Below are positions 1-8,455 of a stretch of 13,976 nucleotides of DNA, piece by piece (position 1 is the first letter of the stretch; the number at the start of each line of letters is the position of its first letter). This DNA is from Pholiota molesta (lineage: Eukaryota > Basidiomycota > Agaricomycetes > Agaricales > Strophariaceae). Under the pieces are notes generated by a model. The model had not been told where the DNA came from and searched no databases. It worked only from the letters and a program-made list of their open reading frames with translations. The stretch is from positions 1 to 13,976 of the forward strand of contig JACGCK010000570.1 in assembly GCA_014925825.1 (NCBI GenBank), given 5' to 3'. The position numbers and the translations under genes were made by a program.

Positions 1-659
1 TGCCAATGCCCATAGCTGTCCATTAAATACTCGAGGCATCAGGTATGTCTTCCACGAAAGCTGACAGGACCTTGGGGTGAACGACTCCTTTTCAATCTCA
101 CCTTGCTGACAGCGGTCAGTCACAGCATCGCAGCCCTAGGGATTGTCGACATTTATAAAACTGCCAGTAGCATAGCAGAGCATAGCATCACTCATCCGTC
201 GGATGTACAAAGCGGATAGATAAGATTGGTGTGCAAAAATGTTATTTCACAAAATGGAATCGACATAGTCGCTTTGATCGCACTGCCCCGCAAGTACAAA
301 ATTTGGTACTTAGGCTATGTTGGTGGCATGGAGTTGCAAGTCAGGCATTTTCTGGATAACACCACCTAAAATAGACCAATTGAAATGAATCCCATATTAA
401 ATCGTGCACTTCGATGGCTTCTGCTCATTGGGTATAGTGAAGATCTATTCACTACATTAATATTGTCAATACAGATCAAACATGTGAGGTGTAATAGGTA
501 GTAAAATGTTGGTAAAATGTAGCTACATGTGCAATTGTATAGCTGCCATAGATTACTTTCTATCTCTGGCTATGGACAGAATATCTGAGTGCTGCGATGG
601 AGTCAACCGGGTTGGGCATATGGAGGCGGGGATGGAGGGAGTCGTGACAAGAATGGTGG

Positions 660-729
660 AAGTGGAAGTCGGGAACTGAGTTCCACTTCCTCTCGACTTC
701 CACTTTCCCACATCGACTTCCCCTTTCCC
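660..729. repeat. Distal repeat block: inverted and direct copies of TTCCACTT
   Basis: The 12-base arms AAGTGGAAGTCG (660-671) and CGACTTCCACTT (694-705) are perfect inverted repeats separated by 22 bases. The loop contains a second small palindrome, GGAACT-G-AGTTCC. The right arm is followed by an imperfect 20-base direct repeat, with units starting at 694 and 714 and both carrying CGACTTCC and CTTTCCC. The sequence could fold as a hairpin or act as a cluster of protein-binding sites. I do not recognise it as a named element. Confidence 0.6.
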
Positions 730-1180
730 GCCCATTGCCTGGGCCGCCTTGCATCCCGCCATCCAATGCCACCCCGACGCGTCACCCGAATGACAAGCAA
801 TGCCACGCATGTCCCTCCCCTCCCGACGCGTTGCCGACCCGCGTCGTCGCTGAACACGAGGACTTCAAAGTTGTAGACAATTTTCTCATGTAGAAGTAGA
901 TGTAAGGTATCTTTTGCACTTGAATTGAAATTTTTGGATGGCTGCAGCAGTTTTCGCGCACTCAGCTTAGTTCATTCATTGTATGACCTCAAATTTCAAG
1001 TGTAGATTAGGTATCTATGGCCCTGAATTTTCTGAACAAAGAAAGGCGGGAGGAGGGCGGGTGGACCGTTGGGATAACCAAGTCAGTAGCCAAGAGGGCG
1101 GCGCGCGGCTCTTATACGGCGACGCCGTGCGCATCGGCGCGCCCTCGCTCTCGTTGTCAGTAGCTGCCGCGTACGCCGAG

Positions 1181-1236
1181 TTCCACTTTCCCGTGACCTA
1201 CCATCACTTCCACTTGCCATTTTCTCACTTCCACTT
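1181..1236 (+). repeat. Promoter-proximal TTCCACTT repeat cluster
   Basis: TTCCACTT occurs at 1181-1188, 1208-1215 and 1229-1236. The 12-mer TCACTTCCACTT is repeated exactly at 1204-1215 and 1225-1236, a 21-base period or two helical turns. The 12-mer TTCCACTTTCCC at 1181-1192 also occurs in the distal block at 698-709. The cluster ends 13 bases before a TATATA element and about 170 bases before the start codon of the PH-domain gene. A role as an upstream activating element is therefore plausible but inferred. Confidence 0.5.
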
Positions 1237-1248
1237 CCACCACTCTCG

Positions 1249-1254
1249 TATATA
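1249..1254 (+). promoter_or_regulatory. Candidate TATA box of the PH-domain gene
   Basis: TATATA lies 149 bases upstream of the start codon at 1403, directly after a cluster of repeated TTCCACTT motifs. If used, it would place transcription start downstream of the ATG at 1260, which would otherwise open an out-of-frame reading frame across the main start. Position and composition fit a core promoter, but there is no direct evidence of use. Confidence 0.4.
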
Positions 1255-1300
1255 CTCGGATGGAGGAGAGGCGTGACGCGTACGCGGGTGACAAGATCAC

Positions 1301-1399
1301 ATGCCCGTGTGTGGTGGAGAGTTTGGTCAAGCCACTGATCTGGCTGCCCACCACTCCTCCGCTGGCTGCCTATCTCACTGGTGGCATCCGCCTCGGTAG
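1301..1399 (+). promoter_or_regulatory. Upstream ORF of 32 codons in the PH-gene leader
   Basis: An ATG at 1301 opens a 32-codon frame that ends with TAG at 1397-1399. The main ATG at 1403 follows after the single codon AAT. The small ORF is in the same frame as the main protein, so readthrough of the TAG would give an N-terminal extension of 34 positions. An upstream ORF this close usually reduces translation of the main ORF or makes it depend on reinitiation or leaky scanning. The TAG could alternatively be the acceptor of a leader intron, but the donors I tried did not restore the frame. Its relevance depends on transcription starting upstream of 1301. Confidence 0.4.
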
Positions 1400-1402
1400 A
1401 AT

Positions 1403-3198
1403 ATGTCTCCTTCAGCAGCGCCCCCAACGCCTCAGGAGATCCTACGGAAGCTGTCGGTGCACTCAGTGTCGAGATCCAAGGTACGTGCGTCCCTTGATTC
1501 CACCGTGCAGGCCCACAACGGCTTCCCTAGACCACACAATCATCAAACAACCCTGTATCTGGTACAGAATCGGACTCGGATTCGATGCTCACACAGGACA
1601 CTGCAGCGCCAAGCTCATTGCATGGTGGTGGGATGAGTATGCACGCCGGGACCTCATCCTCACAGCCACCACTTTCGTCAATCGCGGAACGCCGGTCGGA
1701 CAGTGGAGAGGACACGGAGGACGAGGACGCAGTCGAAGGAGGGTGGAAGACCGCCGACGTGCGCACCAAGCCTCGAAAATCAGGTGAAGAATCCGTCATC
1801 AAAGCTGGATATCTGTGGAAAAAGGGCGAGCGCCGGAAGGTATGCATCTGTCTCTTTGTTCTCTATGTTATGCGTTTTCTGATCAGGTTGTCATTGTCTG
1901 CGGCTTTTAGACTTGGAAAAAGCGCTGGTTTGTACTGCGCCCGGCGCATATCGCCTATTACAAAAGCTCGGCGGAGTACCAACTGTTACGCCTCCTTGAG
2001 CTCTCTGATGTGCATTCGTGCACCCAGGTCAATTTGAAGCGCCATGACAATACGTTTGGCCTGATTTCCCCTGTGCGCACGTTCTATCTCCAAGCATCGA
2101 CTCCGCAGGAGGTGCATGAGTGGGTACAGGCGATCGAGGATGCACGAGAAGCACTTCTGGCCACATCAACGAGGACCTCTGCATCAACACCTCTTCCCAT
2201 TCCTCGCCCCCGCATGGGCGATCCATCACATTCTACCTCGTTTATTCCGCCCCCTATATCATCATCCCCCAATCAACATTCATATGGCTACACTGTTACC
2301 TCTTCCGACTCTGAGGATGCCACGGGCTCGACGCAACAGGGTTACCAATCAACTACGTCACCAACCCAGGCAGCATTTGCCCTCTCACCATCAAAGGTTG
2401 CACCCGTGCAGCTGAAGGACCCAACTAAAATTATTCTATCTGGGTATTTGATGAAGTGTGGATCTAAACGCCGTAACTGGCGGAAACGCTGGTTTGTCCT
2501 GACTGGCGAGAAACTTGTCTATTCTGGGAGCCATATGGTATGTCGTTCAATCTTTGCAAGTTCTCTTTTCTTTTTCGCTCTGAGTGGCTGTGGAGTCGCC
2601 GCCGACGATCAGAAAGAAAAGATGTGCTAGCACGTTGATTGAATGATTTCAGGGTGCTAACATGGAACATTCTATTTTCCCCCTTTGTCTATTCTAGGAC
2701 ACCAAGCCCCACCGTCAATTCCCATTCAACGACATCCTCGACGCCCTTGAATACGACCTTCCAACATATGCCCATCGCCAGCCAGCCACGCCGTCCATAG
2801 CATCTCCGCCGCAGGGACTTGGCGACAACGACGAGGGCACCCACGGCAGCGCTCATACCTTCAAGATCGTGACGACGAAGCGAACCCTGCTCCTCTGCGC
2901 CCCGACGGAGGACGACGAGATCAAGTGGCTTGGCGCAATCCGTGCACTCATCGTGCGCAGGACAGAGTCTGGCCAGGTACCAGGGAAGCCTAGCAAGTCC
3001 CCTGCGCATTCGCCACGCGAGGTGGGCGGGTACGAGGCTGCGCAACAACACCACCAGCAGCAGCAAAACCAGCCACAGCAGCCACAGTATTCGACGTCGC
3101 CGCAGGGTGCCGGCATGGTGTCCGGCGGCCTCAAGGCGAAGGTGCGCCGGCTGTCGGCGGCGGGGTCGATAGGATATGAAGTGAAGGCCTCGTCATGA
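1403..3198 (+). CDS. Tandem PH-domain protein, probable phosphoinositide-binding adaptor (4 exons)
   Basis: Exons are 1403-1480, 1531-1839, 1911-2537 and 2698-3198, all joined in phase 0, giving 504 residues. Introns are 50, 71 and 160 nt, with GTACGT, GTATGC and GTATGT donors. Branch sites CTGAT (1879) and CTAAC (2657) support introns 2 and 3. PH1 spans about residues 115-212 and PH2 about 303-426. Both carry the strand 1-2 signature GYL-x-K with a basic run and W-(K/R)-KRWFVL (KKGERRK then WKKRWFVL; KCGSKRRN then WRKRWFVL), and both have the conserved helix Trp (W200, W415). The basic K-x(n)-(K/R)-x-R pattern is the known phosphoinositide-binding signature of PH domains, so a membrane-recruited adaptor is inferred. 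PH2 has a low-complexity loop near residues 358-390. An acidic Ser-rich segment precedes PH1. A Gln-rich stretch (about 454-468) and an RRLS possible PKA site (488-491) follow PH2. The start has A at -3. Two-PH organisation recalls yeast Opy1 and animal TAPP, but orthology is unproven. Confidence 0.9.
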
Positions 3199-4000
3199 TC
3201 TATTGACAGCGGTGCTAGATCCCTTCGACTGGCTTCCTATCATATGCCTATCGGACAGTCCGTCCTCTTGACGCCGCCGGCGATGGGGAAGATGCATGCT
3301 TGCTTCTCACTGCGCCATTTTGCGGATATCCTCTGCCTTTTACCCTTTTCATTAATTACTGCCGATTCTACTTCTATTCTCGTTCCGTTTTATTCTCATT
3401 CTCATTCCTTTCTTTTATTCCCTTTGCGTTCTTTCTTGGACAGGGACATTATATCACTATTAAGTACACAGATACCTTGTTCTAATTTATTTCCTGCCTG
3501 CGCTCGGATTAAGATAACGGCTATATGCAATACCCACATACATACCTTACCACTTGCCTCGATGTGCTTCTTCCCGTTCGCATCTGCACTCCATCTTGAA
3601 TGTGGGTTTTGTTTATTCTGGCTTCGTCTTTGCTCTGAGTTCCTGTGGATTCAAATGTCAATGGCGTCGTCTAGCGGCGGGATGGTTCATGGAGATATAT
3701 TCCTACCTATTGCAGTGTGCATAGTATTCTTCGACAAAGCCCTTTGCCGGATTCCTTATTATTCCATTTACTTCTTCTATGTTTGTGGCTTCTCCCTTGG
3801 ACCACCATCCGTCGTCTATCCCTTTCAACTAGGACCTTTCCCTCTTCTTTTCTGTTTCATGATGTCCCTGCTATCACCCTAATTACTGATCTCGTTTCCT
3901 ATTCCCCTATTCGCGATGCTAATGAAGCTTAATTGTAACAGTACTGCACTACTCTTCGGAATTGAATGAGATATGTCGACGGTCATGCATCTTCGCATGC
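3199..4000 (+). other. Pyrimidine-rich 3' flank of the PH-domain gene
   Basis: The sequence after the TGA at 3196-3198 is strongly T- and C-rich on the + strand, especially 3360-3430 with repeated ATTCTC/ATTCCT units. This fits a 3' untranslated and termination region. A frame stays open from 3244 to 3882 (212 codons), but its translation is a Phe/Leu/Ser-rich string with no domain, and the openness is what pyrimidine-rich DNA gives by chance. No AATAAA hexamer was seen. Confidence 0.5.
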
Positions 4001-6070
4001 TCCTTCCGGGCTAATTTATTCCTGAACGGATCTGCGAAGCCGCACAGATGTACTGTGTATCTGGCCGAGAACCATGGTCATGGCTAAATTAAGGTGTGTT
4101 TTAATACATTCATTGAGGACTTATGTCGGATGAAATCTCCAGACTCCACGGGATGGGGATGGTGAGATCTTCGTCGTCCTTGCTTTCGGAAACGTTGCCG
4201 TGGAAGCTTTAGGTGTGCTATGATGTATCCATGATTAACTTGATATTCAGGAATCGCGGTGTTCAGAGCGGGCGAATGCTCGATCCTATCAATGGCCATC
4301 ACGGCGTTCATGTCCTCGAACAGTCATCGCAATCATCATCATCACCGTCGCGAATGTTTTACTTGTGCTCTCTACGTCAACGTACGGATTGAATGAAAGG
4401 ATCAGTGAGTCAGGCTTATCAGTCGCATCATGATTGCACTTGCGGTGGGCATTGGGGTGTATGGGATGCTTGCATACTGCGCAAGGAAAACCCACATTCA
4501 TTTCGCCTCAAGCCTCCTCAACCCTTCCATTAATCAGGAGAGACTAGCCATGTATGTACAGCGTATTAATACTTAAGCTTTGAGGGGGTCCAATGATCAT
4601 GCTATGCGAACATAAAGTTTGACAAAACCTGGAGGGAGAAAGAAGACGCGCGCACAGTACACCGTAAATTAAACGGGTGGGATCTGGGAAGATGCACTCG
4701 AAGGCGGAATCTGGCCTGGGAGAAGTGACATGATGTCGCGTCGGGCATATGTTCCTCCGCGCACTATCCTGTGTGTGCTATCTAGTTCTCACGTAGGATC
4801 GAGTACGCCAGGGCTTCCATACGTTGAACGAACGTTAAACCCACTTACGAGAGGGAGATACCAGTGCTCGGTGCTCGATTACTGCCAGGATCCTGCGCAT
4901 TTGAGGTGGAATAGAACACGAGCCCCGTCGACTCTGCGTCGATGGCTGTACCGAGAAATCTACACTAAGAAATTGAAGTTAGAATAGTCACAGAAATAGG
5001 TAGATGGAGAATAGGTGTGCATGTATGTAGATATCGACGTATGTCTCCGTTGTCGGATATTAATTCATGTCAAATACCTGCTGGAGCTGATGAACTGAAT
5101 ACGGCAAGAATACGGGGTGCCTCCAACTTGAATAGCTAAAATAAGTTGATTGATCTCTCGGACCGCGAGCGCAGTGTAACTCGCGGCATGCCACCAGTAT
5201 AGTCACCCAAAGAAGACTTTTATTTATACGATATGTCAACGGTATGTTTTGAATACCCGTCGAATCCTTGATCGTGCTGATTCGCGTCCCCAGAAATTAG
5301 AATTATGACTATGTAAAGTGCGAGCAACCGTATCGCCGCGTTGTTAGTATGTATAACCAGTGCATCTGCATTGATTCTCGAATCTCGGGCCCCGGGCGTA
5401 GGGCGCAGTGGGTTATGGTACAGAAATTGACGCGCGCTTAGATGACGGTAGCGCCGGTGAAGGCGGATATGTAGGAGGCGCTGCGCTGAGCGTACGCGTG
5501 TGCGTGCGCGTGGTACTACCGTACTAGTAATTGTGCGTGTTCTGTTGGCGTCCCGTTATCGGTGATAGATCTTCAGGTACGATTGTCGTAGTAGCAGCCG
5601 TTGGGGGTATATGACGCGGTGGTCGTGGATGGGCCGCTATAGGTACGCGGTGGCGTCGCATAGAAAAAAAAACGGGTTTCACAAATCAAAAATTTATCTG
5701 TACCAATGTCCTCCTAGTCTCCCGTAGGCAGACTCCGAAATGCGGCTGATGATAAAGTCGATGTCCTCCACACACGCGCAAGTGGGTGTGTGGCGCGTCG
5801 AAAAGCAAACGGTGATGCGCGATCAATAATAGTCGATTCCTGTCTCTGTAGTGGATACATTGTACTTCGTGGACATGCGCGCGACGAAGAACGCTGTGTG
5901 GAAAGGTTATTTTACGGACAACGGACAAAAAGGACTGAATAGGATACAGCCTTTTGCATGAGGCAGAGATGGACCCCAGGCACTGCGGGCAGGGGGTGCT
6001 TTGTGACCGTGACAGAACAGGGCGTAAGGCTGCTGGTGTGTCTTCTTTCCTCTTACATCCAACCTTCACT
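4001..6070. other. Gene-poor spacer between the PH gene and the first Zn2Cys6 gene
   Basis: Only short open stretches occur, for example 4730-4987 on + and 4289-4501 and 5686-6069 on -. None shows a domain, a plausible exon chain or a convincing start context. Visible small structures are an ATC microsatellite near 4332-4344, a 22-base alternating purine-pyrimidine tract at 5491-5512, a poly(A) run near 5663-5671, and a hairpin with 8-bp arms CCACACAC (5768-5775) and GTGTGTGG (5786-5793). No tRNA with recognisable A and B boxes was found. Confidence 0.5.
5491..5512. repeat. Alternating purine-pyrimidine tract (GT/CG rich)
   Basis: Twenty-two consecutive bases alternate pyrimidine and purine without a break, mainly CG and TG steps. 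Such tracts can adopt left-handed Z-DNA under negative supercoiling. It lies about 740 bases upstream of the first zinc-cluster gene. Any regulatory role is inference. Confidence 0.5.
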
Positions 6071-6076
6071 TCTCTT

Positions 6077-6082
6077 TATAAG
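6077..6082 (+). promoter_or_regulatory. Candidate TATA box of the first Zn2Cys6 gene
   Basis: TATAAG sits about 150 bases upstream of the start codon at 6230 and is followed by a C/T-rich stretch (about 6098-6124) typical of fungal core promoters. A small upstream ORF of 11 codons plus stop (6083-6118) begins just after it. That ORF would be in the mRNA only if transcription starts at or before 6083. Confidence 0.4.
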
Positions 6083-6229
6083 ATGCCCTCATCCGCCTTG
6101 CTTTTCTCCTCCCTGTGAACCCCCTTGATACCGGTGCCCACCGCTTTAGTTCTTGAATCCTTTTGCTATCGCACTTTTGACGCTTACCATACTTACGAGA
6201 TAACATTCTCGTCGTCTACTCTACTAGTC

Positions 6230-8455
6230 ATGCCACCGGTCCCATCATCTCAGAAATCGCCTCGCATGGGCAAAAGGATAGGCATCATGCAAAAGCCGAA
6301 AGGCGCAGTGCGCGCCAAGTCAGGATGCTATACCTGCAGGATCAGAAGGAAGGTGTGTATGTCATTTTTTTCTCATGGGACATAGCTGATCCCCCTCACT
6401 GCTCTTTCCTTCAAGAAATGCGACGAGAAGCGCATGCACGATGGTGGTCCCTGCGAAACATGCTTTCGCCTCAAACTTGAGTGTCTGGGTTTTGGCGCTA
6501 AGCGCCCAGAGTGGCTCAGGGTACGTCGTACCGCATTTACCCCGCATTTTCACTTTTCTTCCCCGCCATCGATGGCGCCTTATCCCTCGCCGCTGACAAT
6601 TCCCGCAGGAGAATTCCCGCGTCTCGACGATTCGCGACCGTATCAAGGCCCATCTCGCGGCTCAGGGTATGATAAAAGGACATGCTGGCTCTGGCGCACG
6701 CAGCCAGGTCCACGAAGAATTTCTGCGCCTCAGTGACCCTAGGGATGATGATATGACGTATCGCACCGGCGGGTCGTCGTCGTCGACGGACGGAAGCCCT
6801 CATAGGGAGGAATCCGTCGACTCCGACCACCCGTATGGTGCGCCGCCTCGTCTTGCGCACAGCACTTCTGCCATGCGTGGCATCATGTACGAACAACACT
6901 ATGACTATCCTATCCACTCTGGTTTGTGTTCTATTAGCTCCGACGACGGGGCCTCATTGATGGAGTATTTCTTGTCCCACCCGTAGACATACATTCCCGC
7001 TCCCATTCTCCTAATGCTGGGTCCTCGGTCTATGACTTCGAGCCTGACTACCCTCTTGTACCATACAGACCCAATGTCGAATGTGAGGACTATGTTATTT
7101 TGTATCTGTAAATTGTAGTACTGAACCGCTATCGAATTGCTTTCTTGTTTTGTTTTCTACCAGCCCCAGCCGTACGAAGCTCATTCTCTGATCACTACCA
7201 TGGATTATTCATCATTGACGAACTCCCGGAATCCGATTACACCTTCGACTCCGTGCCACACTTTTACCCTTCCGAGCAAATTCCCGCTGTGTTCCTCAAC
7301 AACTCGATGCGCGAATACGTCAACAACGTTGTCAAGATCCAGTATCTGCTGGGCGACCGCGAAGTCCTCCCTATCATGATCTGGGACGCTGTCACAATAC
7401 ACCACGATTCACATGAAGCCGTAAACCTCCTCGCTCGAGCGTATTACGGGCGCCAAAACGACCAGAACTTCTCAGTGCTTGAAGACATCAACGTTCTAAC
7501 CACCATCCACTCCCTCAAGGGGTCTCTCCAAGTAAAAACCCGCTTCACCGCTGACGACGCAATGACGGCGCTACACATCATCTCACTATACCTCTTCGAC
7601 GGCGGGCGTGGAAGGTGGAACGAGTTCCTCTTTTTCGCGTCGCGGTACGTCAAAGAGGTGCTTGAGAACCCGGAGTTTTACGGCAACTACTCAGCTGCGC
7701 TCGAAGCTGCCGGCGCAAAGGACCAGTTCGTTGTGAAGACCACGATATGGTTCGACGTGCTTGCGTCCGTGACGACGAAACAGCCGCCGATCCTGCTCCA
7801 GTACATCCGCGAGCTTTTCCGCCCCAATCGCTCCTGGGTCGGCCAGCCCACGACGTACTCGATGCTCTCGCCGATGGGGTGCGAGAACACGGTCGTGTGG
7901 GCGCTCGCGGAGACGTCGAACCTCTCCTACTGGAAGCGGCGCAGCGAGGAGGTGGGCGACCTCTCCGTCCGCGAACTCGTACGGCGGGTGCAGGACATCG
8001 AGGTGCACCTGCAGCCGGGGCCGCGCCCGGTGCGCCCGCACCCCGATCCGGACACATGGTCGCGCTTCGTCGCGTCGGAGATCTTCCGCACGAGCACGAA
8101 GCTGTTCCTCAAGAGCGTCGAGTCGGGCGACTTCCCGCACGTCGCGGAGGTGAAGCAGTGCGTCAACGAGACGTACGACGCCATCATGGAGTCCCGCGAG
8201 GGCATGGGCACGCTGCAGTCGGCCGTCGTGCGCAGCACGGTGTTCGGGATCTTCATCTGCGGGAGTCTGACGGACGACCCCGACCTGCGCCGCGTGCTCT
8301 CTACGTGCCTGGTGCAGAACTCGGGGCAGGAGGCCGTGGGCAACTGCACGGCGGTGTCCAGCTTGCTTGAGAAGATGTGGCAGGAGCGTGGCCCGCTGAA
8401 CCTCCCTGTGAAGTGGCGAGAGTACCTAGCCGCCGCCCAGATCCTTCTTGTGTAG
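6230..8455 (+). CDS. Zn2Cys6 transcription factor with fungal-specific regulatory domain (5 exons)
   Basis: Exons are 6230-6352, 6416-6520, 6609-6921, 6987-7082 and 7164-8455, giving 642 residues. Introns are 63, 88, 65 and 81 nt, with branch sites CTGAT (6386), CTGAC (6592) and CTGAAC (7121). The binuclear zinc cluster is complete: C33, C36, C43, C54, C57, C64 (C-x2-C-x6-C-x10-C-x2-C-x6-C), with the basic RIRRKK loop that contacts DNA. The linker LGFGAKRPEWLR follows. Residues about 80-212 are Ser/Asp/Tyr-rich and probably disordered. Residues about 245-640 form a helical region resembling the fungal-specific regulatory domain of the Pro1/Arg81 class (Fungal_trans_2-like), with blocks DDAMTALHII, VKTTIWFDVL and a TSNLSYWKRR helix. 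It should be a nuclear sequence-specific regulator; its targets are unknown. The start is the first in-frame ATG after a stop-free leader, with G at -3. Exons 1-2 and the zinc cluster are certain. The exon 3/4 boundary rests on a weaker GTTTGT donor. The last 800 bases are notably GC-rich. Confidence 0.9.
6922..6986 (+). other. Stop-free intron 3 of the first Zn2Cys6 gene, candidate for retention
   Basis: The 65-nt segment has a weak GTTTGT donor and ends CCGTAG. If unspliced, the frame from exon 3 runs through it without a stop until TAG at 6984-6986, which is also the splice acceptor. Retention would give a protein of about 201 residues holding the zinc cluster but no regulatory domain. Splicing it out joins exon 3 to exon 4 in phase 1 and keeps the full-length frame. 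The paralogue also has a phase-1 intron (11506-11566) in the corresponding linker region. Confidence 0.6.

Larger units (their letters stand above)
1..1248. other. Upstream spacer of the PH-domain gene, no supported gene
   Basis: The first 550 bases are AT-rich with frequent stops in all frames, and nothing gene-like is seen. From about 600 to 870 and from 1040 to 1250 the composition becomes GC-richer and short open stretches appear on both strands. They have no recognisable domain, no plausible splice structure and low-complexity translations, so I treat them as chance. The region does hold two blocks (about 648-735 and 1179-1245) of a repeated TTCCACTT-type motif, listed separately. A weak inverted pair, CACTTGAA at 917-924 and TTCAAGTG at 995-1002, also lies here. 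Confidence 0.6.

Noticed and set aside
1083..1427. Minus-strand open frame of 114 codons
   Set aside because: It sits in GC-rich repeat-containing promoter DNA, is Arg/Ser-rich, and has no domain or splice support.
1260..1787. Open frame of 175 codons on the + strand overlapping the PH gene start
   Set aside because: It is out of frame with the PH protein, crosses intron 1, and yields an Arg-rich translation without features. It is a shadow of the real exons.
3244..3882. Open frame of 212 codons on the + strand
   Set aside because: It lies directly after the PH gene in T/C-rich DNA, the translation is low-complexity Phe/Leu/Ser with no domain, and no splice structure or promoter is visible. 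It is kept only as a low-interest observation.
4730..4987. Small + strand ORF of 85 codons in the first spacer
   Set aside because: There is no recognisable domain, no leader or core-promoter signal, and its length is expected by chance in about 3 kb.
5240..5400. Sequences resembling tRNA B boxes (GTCGAATCC and similar)
   Set aside because: No A box at suitable spacing and no cloverleaf or acceptor stem could be drawn.
5686..6069. Minus-strand open frame of 127 codons upstream of the first zinc-cluster gene
   Set aside because: It covers the promoter region of that gene, has no domain and no plausible exon chain, and its His/Arg/Leu composition looks non-coding.
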